A DNA stretch of 14,992 nt from Saccoglossus kowalevskii (lineage: Eukaryota > Hemichordata > Enteropneusta > Harrimaniidae), in contig NW_003155238.1 of the NCBI RefSeq assembly GCF_000003605.2, positions 120,424-135,415 of the forward strand, in the 5' to 3' direction. The notes under the pieces were generated by a model. The model worked only from the letters and a program-made list of their open reading frames with translations. It made no database searches and was not told where the DNA came from. The translations under genes were made by a program, and so were the position numbers. This document shows, piece after piece, positions 1 through 9,499 of the stretch. Every line of letters starts with the position of its first letter. The first letter of the stretch is position 1.

Positions 1-98
1 CGTATGACTCACGGTTACCGGCAGGGCGCCGATCAGTTACCGGGGCTTTGTTTACCATGCATTCATTAATCGAAGGTGATAAATAGTCGGTATTGGTC

Positions 99-216
99 CT
101 ATCAGTACGGTAATTGTCCAGCCGGTACAGTAAAGCACCGGCCGGTACGGTAACGCAACGGTCGGTACGGTAAAGCAATGACCGGTACGGTAAAGCAACG
201 ACCGGTACGGTAAACC
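99..216. repeat. 20-bp minisatellite (about 6 copies)
   Basis: The unit is close to accggtacggtaaagcaacg, repeated at 101, 121, 141, 161, 181 and 201 with a few substitutions. It is bordered by two diverged direct copies of a gactcac..accggc..ggg..gatcagtt segment (about 4-39 and 221-259). It lies in the intron downstream of exon K. Confidence 0.85.
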
Positions 217-361
217 GAGTCAAACTCACAGGAAACCGGCTGGGTGGTAATGATCAGTTCCCTAAACTGAACACCTCTAATAGGATAAGATTCACTGTGA
301 GACTTCTATAAACAAAAAACTTATATAAACTTAAGATTATTCTCAATGCTTTTCTACTCAC

Positions 362-445
362 CCTAACCCATCCATCACCCTCAGATTCTTCTATAAGTTC
401 TAGCGATTCATTCTGTGTAATGCTCAGCTCATCTTCCCTTTGTGC
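362..445 (-). CDS. FCHSD2: FCHSD exon K: RT loop of SH3-1
   Basis: The exon is 84 bp (28 codons), phase 0. It has acceptor attataacag and donor agg|gtgagt. It reads AQREDELSITQNESLELI and ends EGDGWVR, the SH3 RT loop with the conserved W of the fourth strand. The next exon, which should carry GxxGYVP and PxxY, lies beyond the left edge. Confidence 0.92.
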
Positions 446-3400
446 CTGTTATAATTATATTCATGAAATCATGTGATGTGCCGATTAGATCATTTTTAAT
501 TAAGAAAAAATTTAGATACAAATTTCAAGAAAATAGATTTAGCAATAAATGAATCAATAAATATGTGACATAGCAAAACCAATTAGAATATCAATTGATA
601 ATGTGACCAATCACAGCTCTCCGAATGAACCCATGTGATCTGAAAAAACCAATCATACTGCAAGTATGTACTGACCTGGTAATCATAGAGTGCAGTACAT
701 TTCACCGGATAGTGTAATGTTTGTTGCCTTGGTGATGACACTTCGTCATATGTATCATCAAAACTGTCATTTCCCATAGGTATCTCATCATAAGAATCCT
801 CATACGTTATATCAAAATCTTCATCATTCTAGAGCAATAGAAGACATTAGGTTAACCATTTCACTGACGAGAATGATGTCACATGGTGTTTTTTAGAACA
901 GTGAAATGTTACGTTCGGTAATTACAGTCTAGCATATACTTACAGCACCAAATCCACTACTAGCGCCAGAATTTGTTGACGAGTGACTTTCAGCCCGACT
1001 CACAGTATCGTCTTCCAAGGACACCGCTTCATGCGCACTCTGTAACCACTCATCCACATCGACTGAAATCACAACATATACTTTCTTAGTTTGTGGAAGA
1101 AAGGAAGTGGGGAGAGGGTGCATTTTATCAACAGGTCAATTTAATGGCGATAATGAAAGGATTAAACAGATAGAAATAAACTCTTCTTCCATAATATGAG
1201 GAATAATTTGTTGTCCCACAATATGAAAAAATTTGACGTGGAAGGATATGCAAATAAATAGTGGTAGTGAAAAGGTTACAACTTACTTTGTGTTGACCGT
1301 AAACAGTCTAATTTAGCTTCAGCTTTCAATTTCGAAGTTTCTGACTTTCTAATCAGGTTTTTGGTTTGCTCTAGACACAGTTCTGCCTCATTGGCTTCAG
1401 GATTAGACTCCAAAGACTGAAAGTAAAAAGAAACACTCACATGACTTAAATGTTACACGAGACATTGTAAACAATATGCATTACATATTTAATATTGCAT
1501 GTACAATACTTTTTTATAAAACTTCTATTATTCTAATTACTGTAGAATACTTTATTTTAGCTGGACTTAATTTTCGCTGAAGAGAATTTTAGGGTGTTTT
1601 GTATGGAATTTATTTTCACTAATTTTTGACAAGTTGAATGTAAAATAGTATTCGCTGGATTTTATTTTCACTGAATCATTCCTTCAGCGAAAATAGCGAA
1701 AATTAATTCCAAGTGAAAATAAAGTATTTTACAGTAATTCAATTATTTGATTTTTGATAAAACAACCACCATTGACTTATTTACCATCAACTAAACAAAC
1801 ATCATTATTCTTCTAACAATTCATCAAAACTCCAAAAAACAATCCAATTAATAGAAAGATTACATTTTATAGTAACTGTGCCTTTAATGCAGTGTGCCTT
1901 TAATACTTACTTTTAAAGATGAAGATGACATCACCGTGGGAAGTCCTGCCAATTTCTTCTCTAGACTATTAATTGTTTTATTTTCTCTAGCAATTTTTGT
2001 TGCCCACTTCCTAGCTTCTTTGTTAAAATGTAAACTCAAACTTTGATCAAGCGCAACAATCTTCACCTAAAAAAAACAAAAAATTGTACTTCATTCAATG
2101 TTTTTGACTATAAAAAACAAAAGATGTGTAGCTTACTGACACTTGAGGGCGCCATAATGCTCAAACTGGGCTTTGGTTTAAAAGTTAGATTTCTTACCTG
2201 GTCGTTGTCAACTGGCTCATACATATAATGTGGTACATCCGTGAATGATGGGTTCTCGTGAAGAAAACACTGCTTTTCATAGTCTCTACATATCTGTAAC
2301 AAACATGAAATGTATTATATGTGAAATGAATATTTAGCATATAAAGCAAACACAATTCTTATGATGAGATGAACTACTTCATTTTCGCTGGAATTAATTT
2401 TCGCTGAAAACAGTTTTTAGGTGTTTTGTATGGAATTTATTTCCACTGATTTTTAATAAGTTAAATGTAAAATATAGGAAAAAGGGTATATTCGCGGGAT
2501 TTCATTTTAACTGAATCATTCCTTCAGCGTAAATAGTGAAAATTAATTCCAAGCAAAAGTAAAGTATTTTACAGTATTATATATGCCATATCTTTGAAAT
2601 CAACGACTGATTATGAAGTATCTTCCAAAGACAAGTAGTATGAAGTGACCAGTTGATAAGACATATTTGAGTTTGCAAACAAATTATCGTAATGGTAAAT
2701 GACGATACACACACACGCTGATGTCAATAAAACTGTAACCTTGCATTCATGGCAAAATCATGTTACAAATAAGCTGGAATTATACTAACAATTTGGGACA
2801 GAAAACACTGTGGACAAAACGACTATTACGGTAACTGCAGTTGATTAGGAAGAGTAAACTATGGCAGATATCAGAAAAACAAACGACACTAATCACGCTA
2901 CACCTCGTATATTTTCTTTATATATGAATACTTACAGTAGTAGAGTCAGAGAGCACCTTATTAAAAGAATTCTGCACAAAAGTAGATGTGGCTACTTCTC
3001 GAGGAGAAAGCATGGAAATATCCCTTAAATGCATCATAAATATTGCTGTCAAGTGCCTGCAATGAAACAAAATACTTAATATTGTGCTAAGGCTAAGATG
3101 GGCACAGTGGGATCTTATTTTACAAATTTTATTTTTATAAAAGTATTTATAACAGCTCTGTTGAAATAAACTGTCAGATTTACCAAAAAATCAAAAAGAC
3201 TTTTTTGGGTGTTTTGCATGAAGTTTGCCATAATTTCACTGATTTTAGATGAGTTGAATTTAAAACATAGGAATAAAGGTATATTTGCTGGATTTTATTT
3301 CCATTGAATCATCCAATTACAAGCAAAAATTAAGTATTTTACAGTATATGTAGAGGACGTCTAACCACTCAAATATCAAATATATTCTTTTATTTTTTCA

Positions 3401-6400
3401 GATATAAAATCCCCAAATCTGCTTCAAAAACAAAATTCAAATTATCAAAATATGACTAATATTACCCTTGGCAGTATATTCTGTACACAAATAAGACTCC
3501 TTTTTATACTAAAGTTGGGGGGGGTTAATATTGGGGGTTAACGCAATCTTTTAAAGAGATGAAAAATTGTGACTGTAAAATGTTGGCAATTTGTTTTTAA
3601 AATTCCCATCTAATATTTTATAATGTATTCATTTTTAATGGTACAGGAAAAACTCACAACATACCTCTAAAAGTTTAGGAAAATCAACTAGATAGAATCT
3701 CGTTTGATGACAATTTGCAGCAGCCATATTAATTAAATATTCATTCCTTGCAAATGTAGATCGTCTGTTATACAAATCCCGTTTGGCTTCTAGTTTGGCA
3801 CAATTTTTTTCTAACGCAGTCCTCGACTGAAAGATTTTCAAACTACCCTTTTTCAACCTGAAAAATAGGAATATTAAAAGAAATAAAACCATGTACTATG
3901 GCATTCATTTCCATTTGATCCCCATGGTAAGTAATCTGACAAAGTTTTCTCTCTAATTTATAGAAAAATAACATAATGATCAGAAGATATCATTAGAAAA
4001 TGAACAATATGTATAGTATCAAAGCAATGGGACTTGCTGTTCAAAAAATTCGGAAATATAACTTTTCACCACGAAATAAACAAATCTAAAAGAGGTCCAC
4101 ATGTAGTACCTTTATATGTAATATCAAAGCAATTGAACTTGCGTTTTTTAACAAGAAATCAAAAATATCACTTTTACCAAAAATATTCACCAAAATTAGA
4201 GAATTGAAGATATCATCATGAAATGAACAAATCTAAGAGAGGTCTACCCAAGATACATATACACCAAGTATCAAAGCATTCAGGCTTGTAGTTTTCAAGA
4301 AGAAGTCGAAAAAGTAAAACATTGACACGGACGACAGCGGACAATCACTCTATGATAAGCTCCGCTCGACAGCGGAGCTAAAAAAATATGTACTTTTATG
4401 GTTCATACTACCACAACAACAAATACAACAATGGTTTGACAATTAAAGCAAAAAATATTGAGGTATACTTGATATTGTGGCTGTGGGAATTCGGTTCGAA
4501 TAAATCGCCACGTTTAATAAATCTCCACAGAACATACAGCAGACTCAAGTGATAGAGTTCAAAAGAAAGTCGTAATGACTTCTTTATTCATGGGTAGAAT
4601 GCTGAAAATTTCAACCAGTAATTACAGCAGTAGTACAAACTTCAGTATTAAAACTGTGAATGCCCTTGATGAGGGGAAAATAGGAGAATAACTTGAAAAA
4701 CTATGAACTAAATTCAAATGTGGACTCCATTGATGACGGCCATATCCATCGTGAGTAGGAATCATGGGTAACACTTGCATAATAATTAGCATGTTTGAGG
4801 TCGATTCCATTGCTCATAGGGGTAACTCGTAATGTACGAACACATGTAAACAATCTAACAGTGAAATAATAGGGTAATTTCCTCAGTTAATAAGGAAATA
4901 TGAATAAACTAGAATAATCTAAACTGTTTATAAAGATAACACTAGATAAATAAATCTATCTAAATGTAGAAATGTATTGATACATATTCTTATGCATTTA
5001 ACTAGCTAACAAACACACATGTTGACCTGTGCCCCAACAGATATATATAAAGAGAAATATTTTGCAACTTACTTATTCTCAGCATCAGTCGCTTTCTCTC
5101 TCAAATCCTTAGCAACAGTCTCATTTTCTATGTAAGACTTTTTAGCTTTCGTGAAATCTCGTATTGTTGCTGCAACTTCTTCGTGATATGTGTTTAAAAT
5201 ATCAATGTACTAAAGGAGCAGAAAAATGTTCAGACTTAGAAAAGTGGATGAACAGAGAAGATTATTGTGTTAAGTTTGCATTTTTAAGGATGAGAAAGAA
5301 TAACTTGCTATTAGTGACAGAATTAAAAAGTAATAAGTTTTTATAAAAAAGATTGCAAAGTGAAGAAATCCATGAAAATATTTTGCTTTGCCTGCAAAAT
5401 TTACAACTCTTCATTGACACATCAACATTGGCATGAGAAAACTTTATGGCCAATCCAAACAGAAGCGTTGTAAATTTGGTGAATAAATTATTTTCTTTCA
5501 CAATGTTGCTCATAAGACTATTTAGATTTACATTATAAATTTGTTTCTATTTTAAGTGTGCCTATAACCTGTTCAAAATGAATTTTCTTGAAAACAAAAT
5601 TACTTGCATGAAAATGTTATAGAGAACATACCGTAGAATCACTTATTACTCTAGAGGAGCCAGTCTCAGTAATATCTCTGAATACGTGTACTGAATCCAG
5701 AGACTGTAATTATTGAATATTATTATACATCTGTCACTGTTGATGCCATAAGTTACAACGTACTGTAATTTTGCGGTATTTTGCCAAACATGGAACGATT
5801 GTGTGTGTAAGCGTCCTCTAATATTAAAAACAAACATGGCTGCCACCAGGGTTTGACTCCATTCTTTTGATTCTTTTGTTAACTTTTGGGATTTCGGCAT
5901 TTCCATGATGTATCCTTGAAAGTATAATAGTAAGGTTATTACGAGAATACCTCAAAGTATGCACTCAGACAGTACGCCGTCGCATCGACCTCCACTGTGT
6001 GCCAGCCGATACTTCCATTGTACTGTCTTTGTGCTTACTTTGAGGTATCCTCGTAATACCTCATAATATGTTGAAAAAAGTTCATGCACACCATTTATGC
6101 ACTAAACTATTATAAATAGACAATATGATATGATATGATATGATATATGATGATATATGATATGATATGATATGATATATGATATATGATGATATATGAT
6201 ATGATATGGTATGACAATATCAATGATATATGGTATGGTATAGAAGTAAATGCTACAACCTACCTTCTTGTTTAATTGGGTTTTCTGATTTTTTACAGTT
6301 TTTACATTTTCAGAAATCTGTGAATTCAGTTTCTCAGCAGAAGCTAGCTTCACTTTTGCACATTTTCCTGTCTCTTCCAAAATGGCCTTCCATACTTCCA

Positions 6401-6670
6401 ATGCTGTCCTATGTATATTCAATATACAATAATCACAATTTTGGTATTTTACTACATACATTACTTATACATCGAATATCAAAATATTTATACAGTAAGG
6501 ACGTTAGCACATCCACTTGTAGTTCATAAACGATTAACCTTATTAGGCAGCCAAAGACTAGATATTGGAAACAAACAATACCTGTGATCTTTTCTGTCAT
6601 CAGCTTTGATGTCAGGTACAGATGGAAACTTTCTTTTGTGGTAGAAATCTTGCGATAATTTAAGCAAAGA
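362..6670 (-). CDS. FCHSD2: F-BAR and double SH3 domain protein (FCHSD2 / Nervous wreck family), partial, 11 exons
   Basis: The family consists of membrane-bending F-BAR adaptors that link endocytic membranes to WASP/Arp2/3 actin assembly; this role is family knowledge. Joined exons, in transcript order: 6582-6670, 6264-6408, 5073-5209, 3665-3857, 2936-3056, 2198-2293, 1911-2066, 1287-1416, 944-1062, 676-828, 362-445. All introns are GT-AG and all phases agree except within 2936-3056. The translation matches the remembered human FCHSD2 order: KADDRKDHR, VWKAILE, FQSRTALEKN, ARNEYLINMAAANCHQ, ALDSNIYD, NKEARKWATKIAREN, KLKAEAKLDCL, DVDEWLQSA, an acidic linker, then SH3 ALYDYQ and EDELSI. About 55 N-terminal residues are missing, as are the end of SH3-1, SH3-2 and the tail. 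The first coding exons were not found between 6671 and the right edge. Choice of FCHSD2 over FCHSD1 is not secure, since invertebrates commonly have a single member. Confidence 0.93.
676..828 (-). CDS. FCHSD2: FCHSD exon J: acidic linker and start of SH3-1
   Basis: The exon is 153 bp (51 codons), phase 0, with acceptor attgctctag and donor cag|gtcagt. An Asp/Glu/Tyr-rich linker (NDEDFDITYEDSYDE) leads to HYPVKCTALYDYQ, the first strand and ALYDY motif of an SH3 domain. Confidence 0.93.
944..1062 (-). CDS. FCHSD2: FCHSD exon I: DVDEWLQS segment and Ser-rich linker
   Basis: The exon is 119 bp, with acceptor tgatttcag and donor gtaagt. The split Ile codon is followed by DVDEWLQSAHEAVSLEDD and a Ser-rich linker ending SSGFGA in phase 0. 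The DVDEWLQS motif corresponds to human SVDTWLKS. Confidence 0.9.
1287..1416 (-). CDS. FCHSD2: FCHSD exon H: coiled-coil
   Basis: The exon is 130 bp, phase 0 in, one extra base out. It has acceptor tactttcag and donor gtaagt. It reads SLESNPEANEAELCLEQ, then RKSETSKLKAEAKLDCLRS. It matches human IRKAEIIKLKAEARLDLL. Confidence 0.92.
1538..1736. mobile_element. TA-flanked MITE, copy 1 (195 bp)
   Basis: The ends are inverted repeats: ctgtagaatactttatttt on the left and the complement of aaataaagtattttacag on the right, each bordered by TA. Inner blocks of ttcgctgg and its complement repeat the same style. It sits in the intron between exons G and H. It has no coding capacity. Confidence 0.85.
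1911..2066 (-). CDS. FCHSD2: FCHSD exon G: coiled-coil after the F-BAR
   Basis: The exon is 156 bp (52 codons), phase 0 at both ends, with acceptor tttttttag and donor gtaagt. It contains NKEARKWATKIAREN, nearly identical to human NKEARKWATRVAREH, then INSLEKKLAGLP and a short Ser run (SSSS). Confidence 0.94.
2198..2293 (-). CDS. FCHSD2: FCHSD exon F: end of F-BAR domain
   Basis: The exon is 96 bp (32 codons), phase 0 at both ends, with acceptor tgttacag and donor cag|gtaaga. It reads ICRDYEKQCFLHENPSF and ends YEPVDNDQ. It matches human VVRDYNLQLFLQENAVF and its following CDSD. Confidence 0.93.
2366..2576. mobile_element. TA-flanked MITE, copy 2
   Basis: Same family and orientation as the copy at 1538. 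The shared core includes ggtgttttgtatggaattta, ctgaatcattccttcagcg and the right end aaagtattttacagta. The left end is eroded (tacttcattttcgctgg). It lies in the intron between exons E and F. Confidence 0.82.
2936..3056 (-). CDS. FCHSD2: FCHSD exon E: F-BAR, with an internal one-base frameshift
   Basis: The exon is 121 bp, with acceptor cattgcag and donor gtaagt. Entered in phase 0 it reads ALDSNIYDAFKGYFHAFS, close to human ALDGNVYDHLKDYLIAFS. The family match then moves to the next frame, EVATSTFVQNSFNKVLSDST, which joins exon F in phase 0. The exon is one base longer than a multiple of three, although both neighbours require phase 0. The shift lies around 2995-3008. Unspliced in the entry frame, it stops at TAA soon after. 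Confidence 0.88.
3185..3346. mobile_element. TA-flanked MITE, copy 3 (degenerate)
   Basis: It shares gggtgttttgcatgaagttt, gctggattttatttcc and the right end aagtattttacagta with the other copies. The inner cttcagcgaaaatagcg block is missing and the left end is unclear. It lies in the intron between exons D and E. Confidence 0.7.
3517..3537. repeat. G-runs (8 G, then 5 G)
   Basis: An intronic G8 run is followed by ttaatatt and a G5 run. The pair is short and homopolymer-prone, and no function is inferred. Confidence 0.7.
3665..3857 (-). CDS. FCHSD2: FCHSD exon D: F-BAR core
   Basis: The exon is 193 bp. The first G completes a Lys codon, then LKKGSLKIFQSRTALEKN, AKLEAKRDLYNRRSTFARNE and LINMAAANCHQTRFYLVDF follow, ending PKLLE in phase 0 at a gtatgt donor. 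The ARN(E/D)YLxxxAAANxHQ motif is diagnostic of the FCHSD group. Confidence 0.95.
3978..4380. repeat. Dispersed repeat with three internal units and a terminal hairpin
   Basis: Three diverged units (about 3992-4069, 4072-4186, 4218-4320) share gaaat(g/a)aacaaatcta, agaggtc and tatcaaagca, followed by cttg and an A-rich part. The right side ends gacacggacgacagcggac and then a perfect 8-bp stem (4359-4366 with 4371-4378, loop cgac). This occupies much of the 1.2-kb intron between exons C and D. The family is not identified. Confidence 0.6.
5073..5209 (-). CDS. FCHSD2: FCHSD exon C: F-BAR helix
   Basis: The exon is 137 bp, with acceptor tcctttag and donor gtaagt. It starts in phase 0 with YIDILNTYHEEVAATIRDF, continues KAKKSYIENETVAKDLREKA, and ends with the codon AA| completed by exon D. 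It corresponds to the human stretch QTELQETVKDLAKGKKKYFE through VREKA. Confidence 0.92.
5632..5703 (-). CDS. FCHSD2: Candidate cassette exon (24 codons) inside the F-BAR domain
   Basis: This is a 72-bp open stretch, phase 0 at both ends. It has acceptor aattacag and donor acg|gtatgt. It begins SLDSVHVFRDITETG and ends SRVISDST. It lies between exons B and C, which already align directly with human FCHSD2 without it. It would therefore insert 24 residues without disturbing the frame. It could be an alternatively spliced exon, a lineage-specific insertion, or a chance open stretch. No domain is recognised in it. Confidence 0.45.
5937..6058. mobile_element. Foldback element with 39-bp arms
   Basis: The left arm 5937-5975 and right arm 6020-6058 are inverted copies, about 35 of 39 bases matching (tattacgag(a/g)atacctc at the outer ends). 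They enclose a 44-base GC-richer loop. It lies in the intron between exon B and the candidate cassette exon, so the pre-mRNA would form a long hairpin. Confidence 0.8.
6123..6241. repeat. ATGAT/ATATGAT microsatellite
   Basis: Pentanucleotide and heptanucleotide units alternate, with a few substitutions at the right end. It lies 23 bases from the donor of exon B. The apparent open frames across it are low-complexity. Confidence 0.9.
6264..6408 (-). CDS. FCHSD2: FCHSD exon B: F-BAR helix
   Basis: The exon is 145 bp. Its first G completes the Arg codon AGG, then TALEVWKAILEETGKCAK follows, ending QLNKK in phase 0 at a gtaggt donor. The 44 residues from VWK align without a gap to human FCHSD2 VWKSFLE...QQLKR, as recalled. 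The intron to exon A is only 173 bp. Confidence 0.92.
6582..6670 (-). CDS. FCHSD2: FCHSD exon A: F-BAR, end of first helix region
   Basis: The exon is 89 bp, with acceptor ctattttcag and donor cag|gtattg. It starts in phase 0 with SLLKLSQDFYHKRKF and ends KADDRKDHR with the Arg codon split after AG. It aligns with the human segment around MQKLASQYLKR..KADDRNDYR. The preceding exon, which should end in a sequence like EREYAQ, is not visible in this window. Confidence 0.9.
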
Positions 6671-8291
6671 CTGAAAATAGAATATTAAAGGAAGAATGAA
6701 GTTGAAATCCTGTTTAAAGTTCATGACTCTTTGTTATTTGTTATGGATCAAAAGAGATCAATTACAATTGCAAGTCTATTGTTCTTTATACAATTGTAAC
6801 AGTCTAGTGATCGTAAATAATAAAAGTTTGTAAAGGAGACTCCATCACGTTCAGAATGCGTGTTCAGCAAATATGGAAGTCAATTTATTCCTTTACTATG
6901 CGTTACTGAAGTGTTTGTTATGATTGTACAGACTGCTCTATACAATAGACTACAACAGATCATAGTCTTGTTGATTACAACTTATAACCTTTGACCTCTG
7001 GGTCAAGTCATTACAATGATATGCATATAGTTTCAGAACTCCAAACTAGAATGTAAGTGTGTGTCCCGCCCACTGCTTTCTGTATAAGCTGCCGGAGATG
7101 TATACTATTTATTTTGCGTAACAAATATAGTAAAGTCTCTAATCTCATATCAAAGTATAATTTCAAAAACAAATAACATATTATCAGTTTGCGATATGAT
7201 GTCTTTTAACTCTTTAGTGCAATCCCAAGGATTGACAGCCCCCCCCCCCTTTAAATATTTAAAATTAACCTAATGTACATTTGAAATATTTTTTTTTTCA
7301 CAAGTTATAAAATGTACTAGTATATAAACTTATATATAAACTAGTATATATTTTTATTTATTTATTATCGGTAAGCAGATTCACAAACTAACTTCTCGTA
7401 TACAGCAAGATTCATTCATCAACAGGTGTAACAAAAATATTGTGATTTAAATTATAACATGCAGAGAAAAGAAACAGTTTTACGAATACACAGACTGAAT
7501 GCTGGCCATTTTCCCCAACTACAATGTATGAATTTGACAATTAAGTCAGACATGTGTGCTTTCAAATGCACAATCTCTCTGATGCTGGATGAACAAACCA
7601 ATGTCTATGCCATACTTTTAGCTTGAGCTGACCACAGGAATAAAACATGAATTCCTAAACTCTTTGATGTTGGGTGAATACGCCAACCAAATATGCCCAC
7701 ACTTGAGGTCAATGAACAATTTGCAATGAACTGTGTGTGTGTGGTAACTTGAATGGTATTTAGAGCAGCTGAAAGGAAACACCCCTTCCATGATGTTGAG
7801 GAGAGACTACTTGTACTGACAAAGATAACAATGTGTCTGGAGGATAACACTTGATACATTGTATAAATAACATGCATATTATATTAATAGAAATTTCTAT
7901 TTCAGACTTTTCCTGCATTTTAAAATTCAAGGTATCAAACCGTTAAATTATATTTATCCATGACAAAGCTGAAAATGCATATACATGTACGTTAAAAGGT
8001 ACTGAGTGATTCTGGTTGTCATGCATTTGAATTTTCGTGTGAATAAATACAAAACATCTCATGTACCGGTATCCTGCAATATTTAACATCAGGGTACTTT
8101 TCAAAGCTATGACGTTTTAGTATCTGATCGCATTCGTATACGCCATTGTACATGGCCGTTCATACTGTAAAGCATTGTGTACTACTAGTATAAACTTTTA
8201 TATGCACAAAGTGCTTTTCAGAACTTGGGTTAGAGCATTATGTCTTTGAACCACAGTATTCTGAGATTGGAAGCCCAATTGCGTTAAAGTA
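6671..8291. other. Non-coding stretch upstream of the last recognised exon
   Basis: No exon is recognised here; an exon encoding the missing F-BAR start was looked for on the minus strand without success. It holds an aggtca-a-aggtta DR1-like motif on the minus strand (about 6984-6998), an 11-C run (7239-7249) and an AT-rich actagtatata repeat near 7316-7350. The open frame at 7605-7877 has no protein-like features. Confidence 0.5.
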
Positions 8292-9499
8292 CCGTACTTC
8301 CCCGATCGTAAGCCCCTCCCGAGTATGAAGCTTATCCCTCTATTTTTACTACCAGTAGGTATTTATCGAGTTGAGGGCATTCACGATTGTAAGCCAAGAG
8401 TGTTTTTACTTTATTCTTTAAAATATGCATGTAAAAAGTGTGTTTCATTTCATAATAATCGTGATTGGCATGGAAATTTGGTCAGTGCTTTTATGAAAAA
8501 ACTCGCATTAATTTCAGAGTGCATGACAAACATACACAACGTGGTTCGCATCCTTTCTATTCTGTCATTTACTCAGGATGAACCCCGATGTTGCAATACT
8601 GGAGTAATCCATATTTCTTTGAGTAGTAGATTTCGAAAAGCCAAAAATGTGATCATTAAGTCGTGTACCTGGTTATTGGCTATCGTTTACTCAGCCCCTG
8701 TTTACTTTGAGACTATCATGAAAGGCCTAGGGTTTGAACAATGTGACATGTTGGCGACCGAGAAAGGTGTTTAAATTCTTCCTCCACACTCAGTTTACCC
8801 ACGGTTACTATTAACCATCGTTTACTTTTCCGAAATTGCGAATCACCAGTTTTTAGGGGAAAAAATCATTGTTTTTTCATTGCAATCAGTGCTACAGAAC
8901 GCATTTTAACATTGCGGTAATTCACCGTGACTTCCGCATTGCGTTACGAAATCATCGTCAATAATCGGAAGATTACATCATTACGACACATCATTTTGAT
9001 TGGTTAATGAAAGACATGGCCTGTTAGGTCAAGGGAAGTTGTTTCAGGTCAAATCGTGCAGAAAAACCTCATGGTGAAAAATTGCTTTGCGTCGAGATTT
9101 TGCGTTCAATCGAAAACATACCAAAACGAAAATAATGATAAATGCCTTTGACTGTTTTCCCACAGACCTTACCCATTATTTCACCATAAATTCAGATGGT
9201 ATGTAAATCGTATTGTAATAAAATGTGTGTACTTTTTTATGAACATGTTTGTTTCTTCATTGTAAGTGTCATGGAAATCAATGACGCATTTTTTTTTTTC
9301 AAAAATAAGTATTATTTTTCCGAGCCCGGCATGGTGAACGAATAATTTTTTTGAATAATTTTTCGTTGTTTGCAAGATGATTACAGTGTTTAACCCCAAA
9401 ACAAAATAATCTTTTCTGAGTTGGTCCTCAAGTATAAGCTTGTTCCTTACTTTTCCCTTACATGTTCATGCCTCCGGGCTTATGATCAGGGAAGTACGG
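8292..9499. mobile_element. TA-flanked DNA transposon, non-autonomous, 24-bp TIRs
   Basis: The left end ccgtacttccccgatc.. and the complement of the right end ..gatcagggaagtacgg match at 22 of 24 bases, each bordered by TA (8290-8291, 9500-9501). A cgattgtaagcc motif near 8383 repeats part of the TIR, and aagcttat lies near both ends. The interior has more CpG than its surroundings. The 149-codon open frame at 8325-8774 starts next to the TIR and shows no DDE or DNA-binding motif, so it is not called a gene. The TA target suggests a Tc1/mariner-like superfamily, but this is inference. Confidence 0.72.

Noticed and set aside
4470-4530. Possible tRNA because of ggttcgaat
   Set aside because: There is no matching acceptor stem, D-loop or anticodon arm. 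It is only a short gtggc/gccac stem and a small direct repeat.
6102-6529. ORFs across the ATGAT microsatellite on both strands
   Set aside because: They combine microsatellite and intron sequence with part of exon B; only exon B is supported.
6984-6998. DR1-like nuclear receptor site
   Set aside because: A single short motif in an AT-rich non-coding stretch is expected by chance, and no promoter is evident nearby.
7575-7705. Apparent duplication (gatgctggatgaa / gatgttgggtgaa)
   Set aside because: Similarity covers only about 40 bases at modest identity, so it is not a clear repeat unit.
8325-8774. 149-codon plus-strand ORF with a hydrophobic start
   Set aside because: It begins beside a transposon TIR, has no recognised domain or transposase motif, and could be open by chance.
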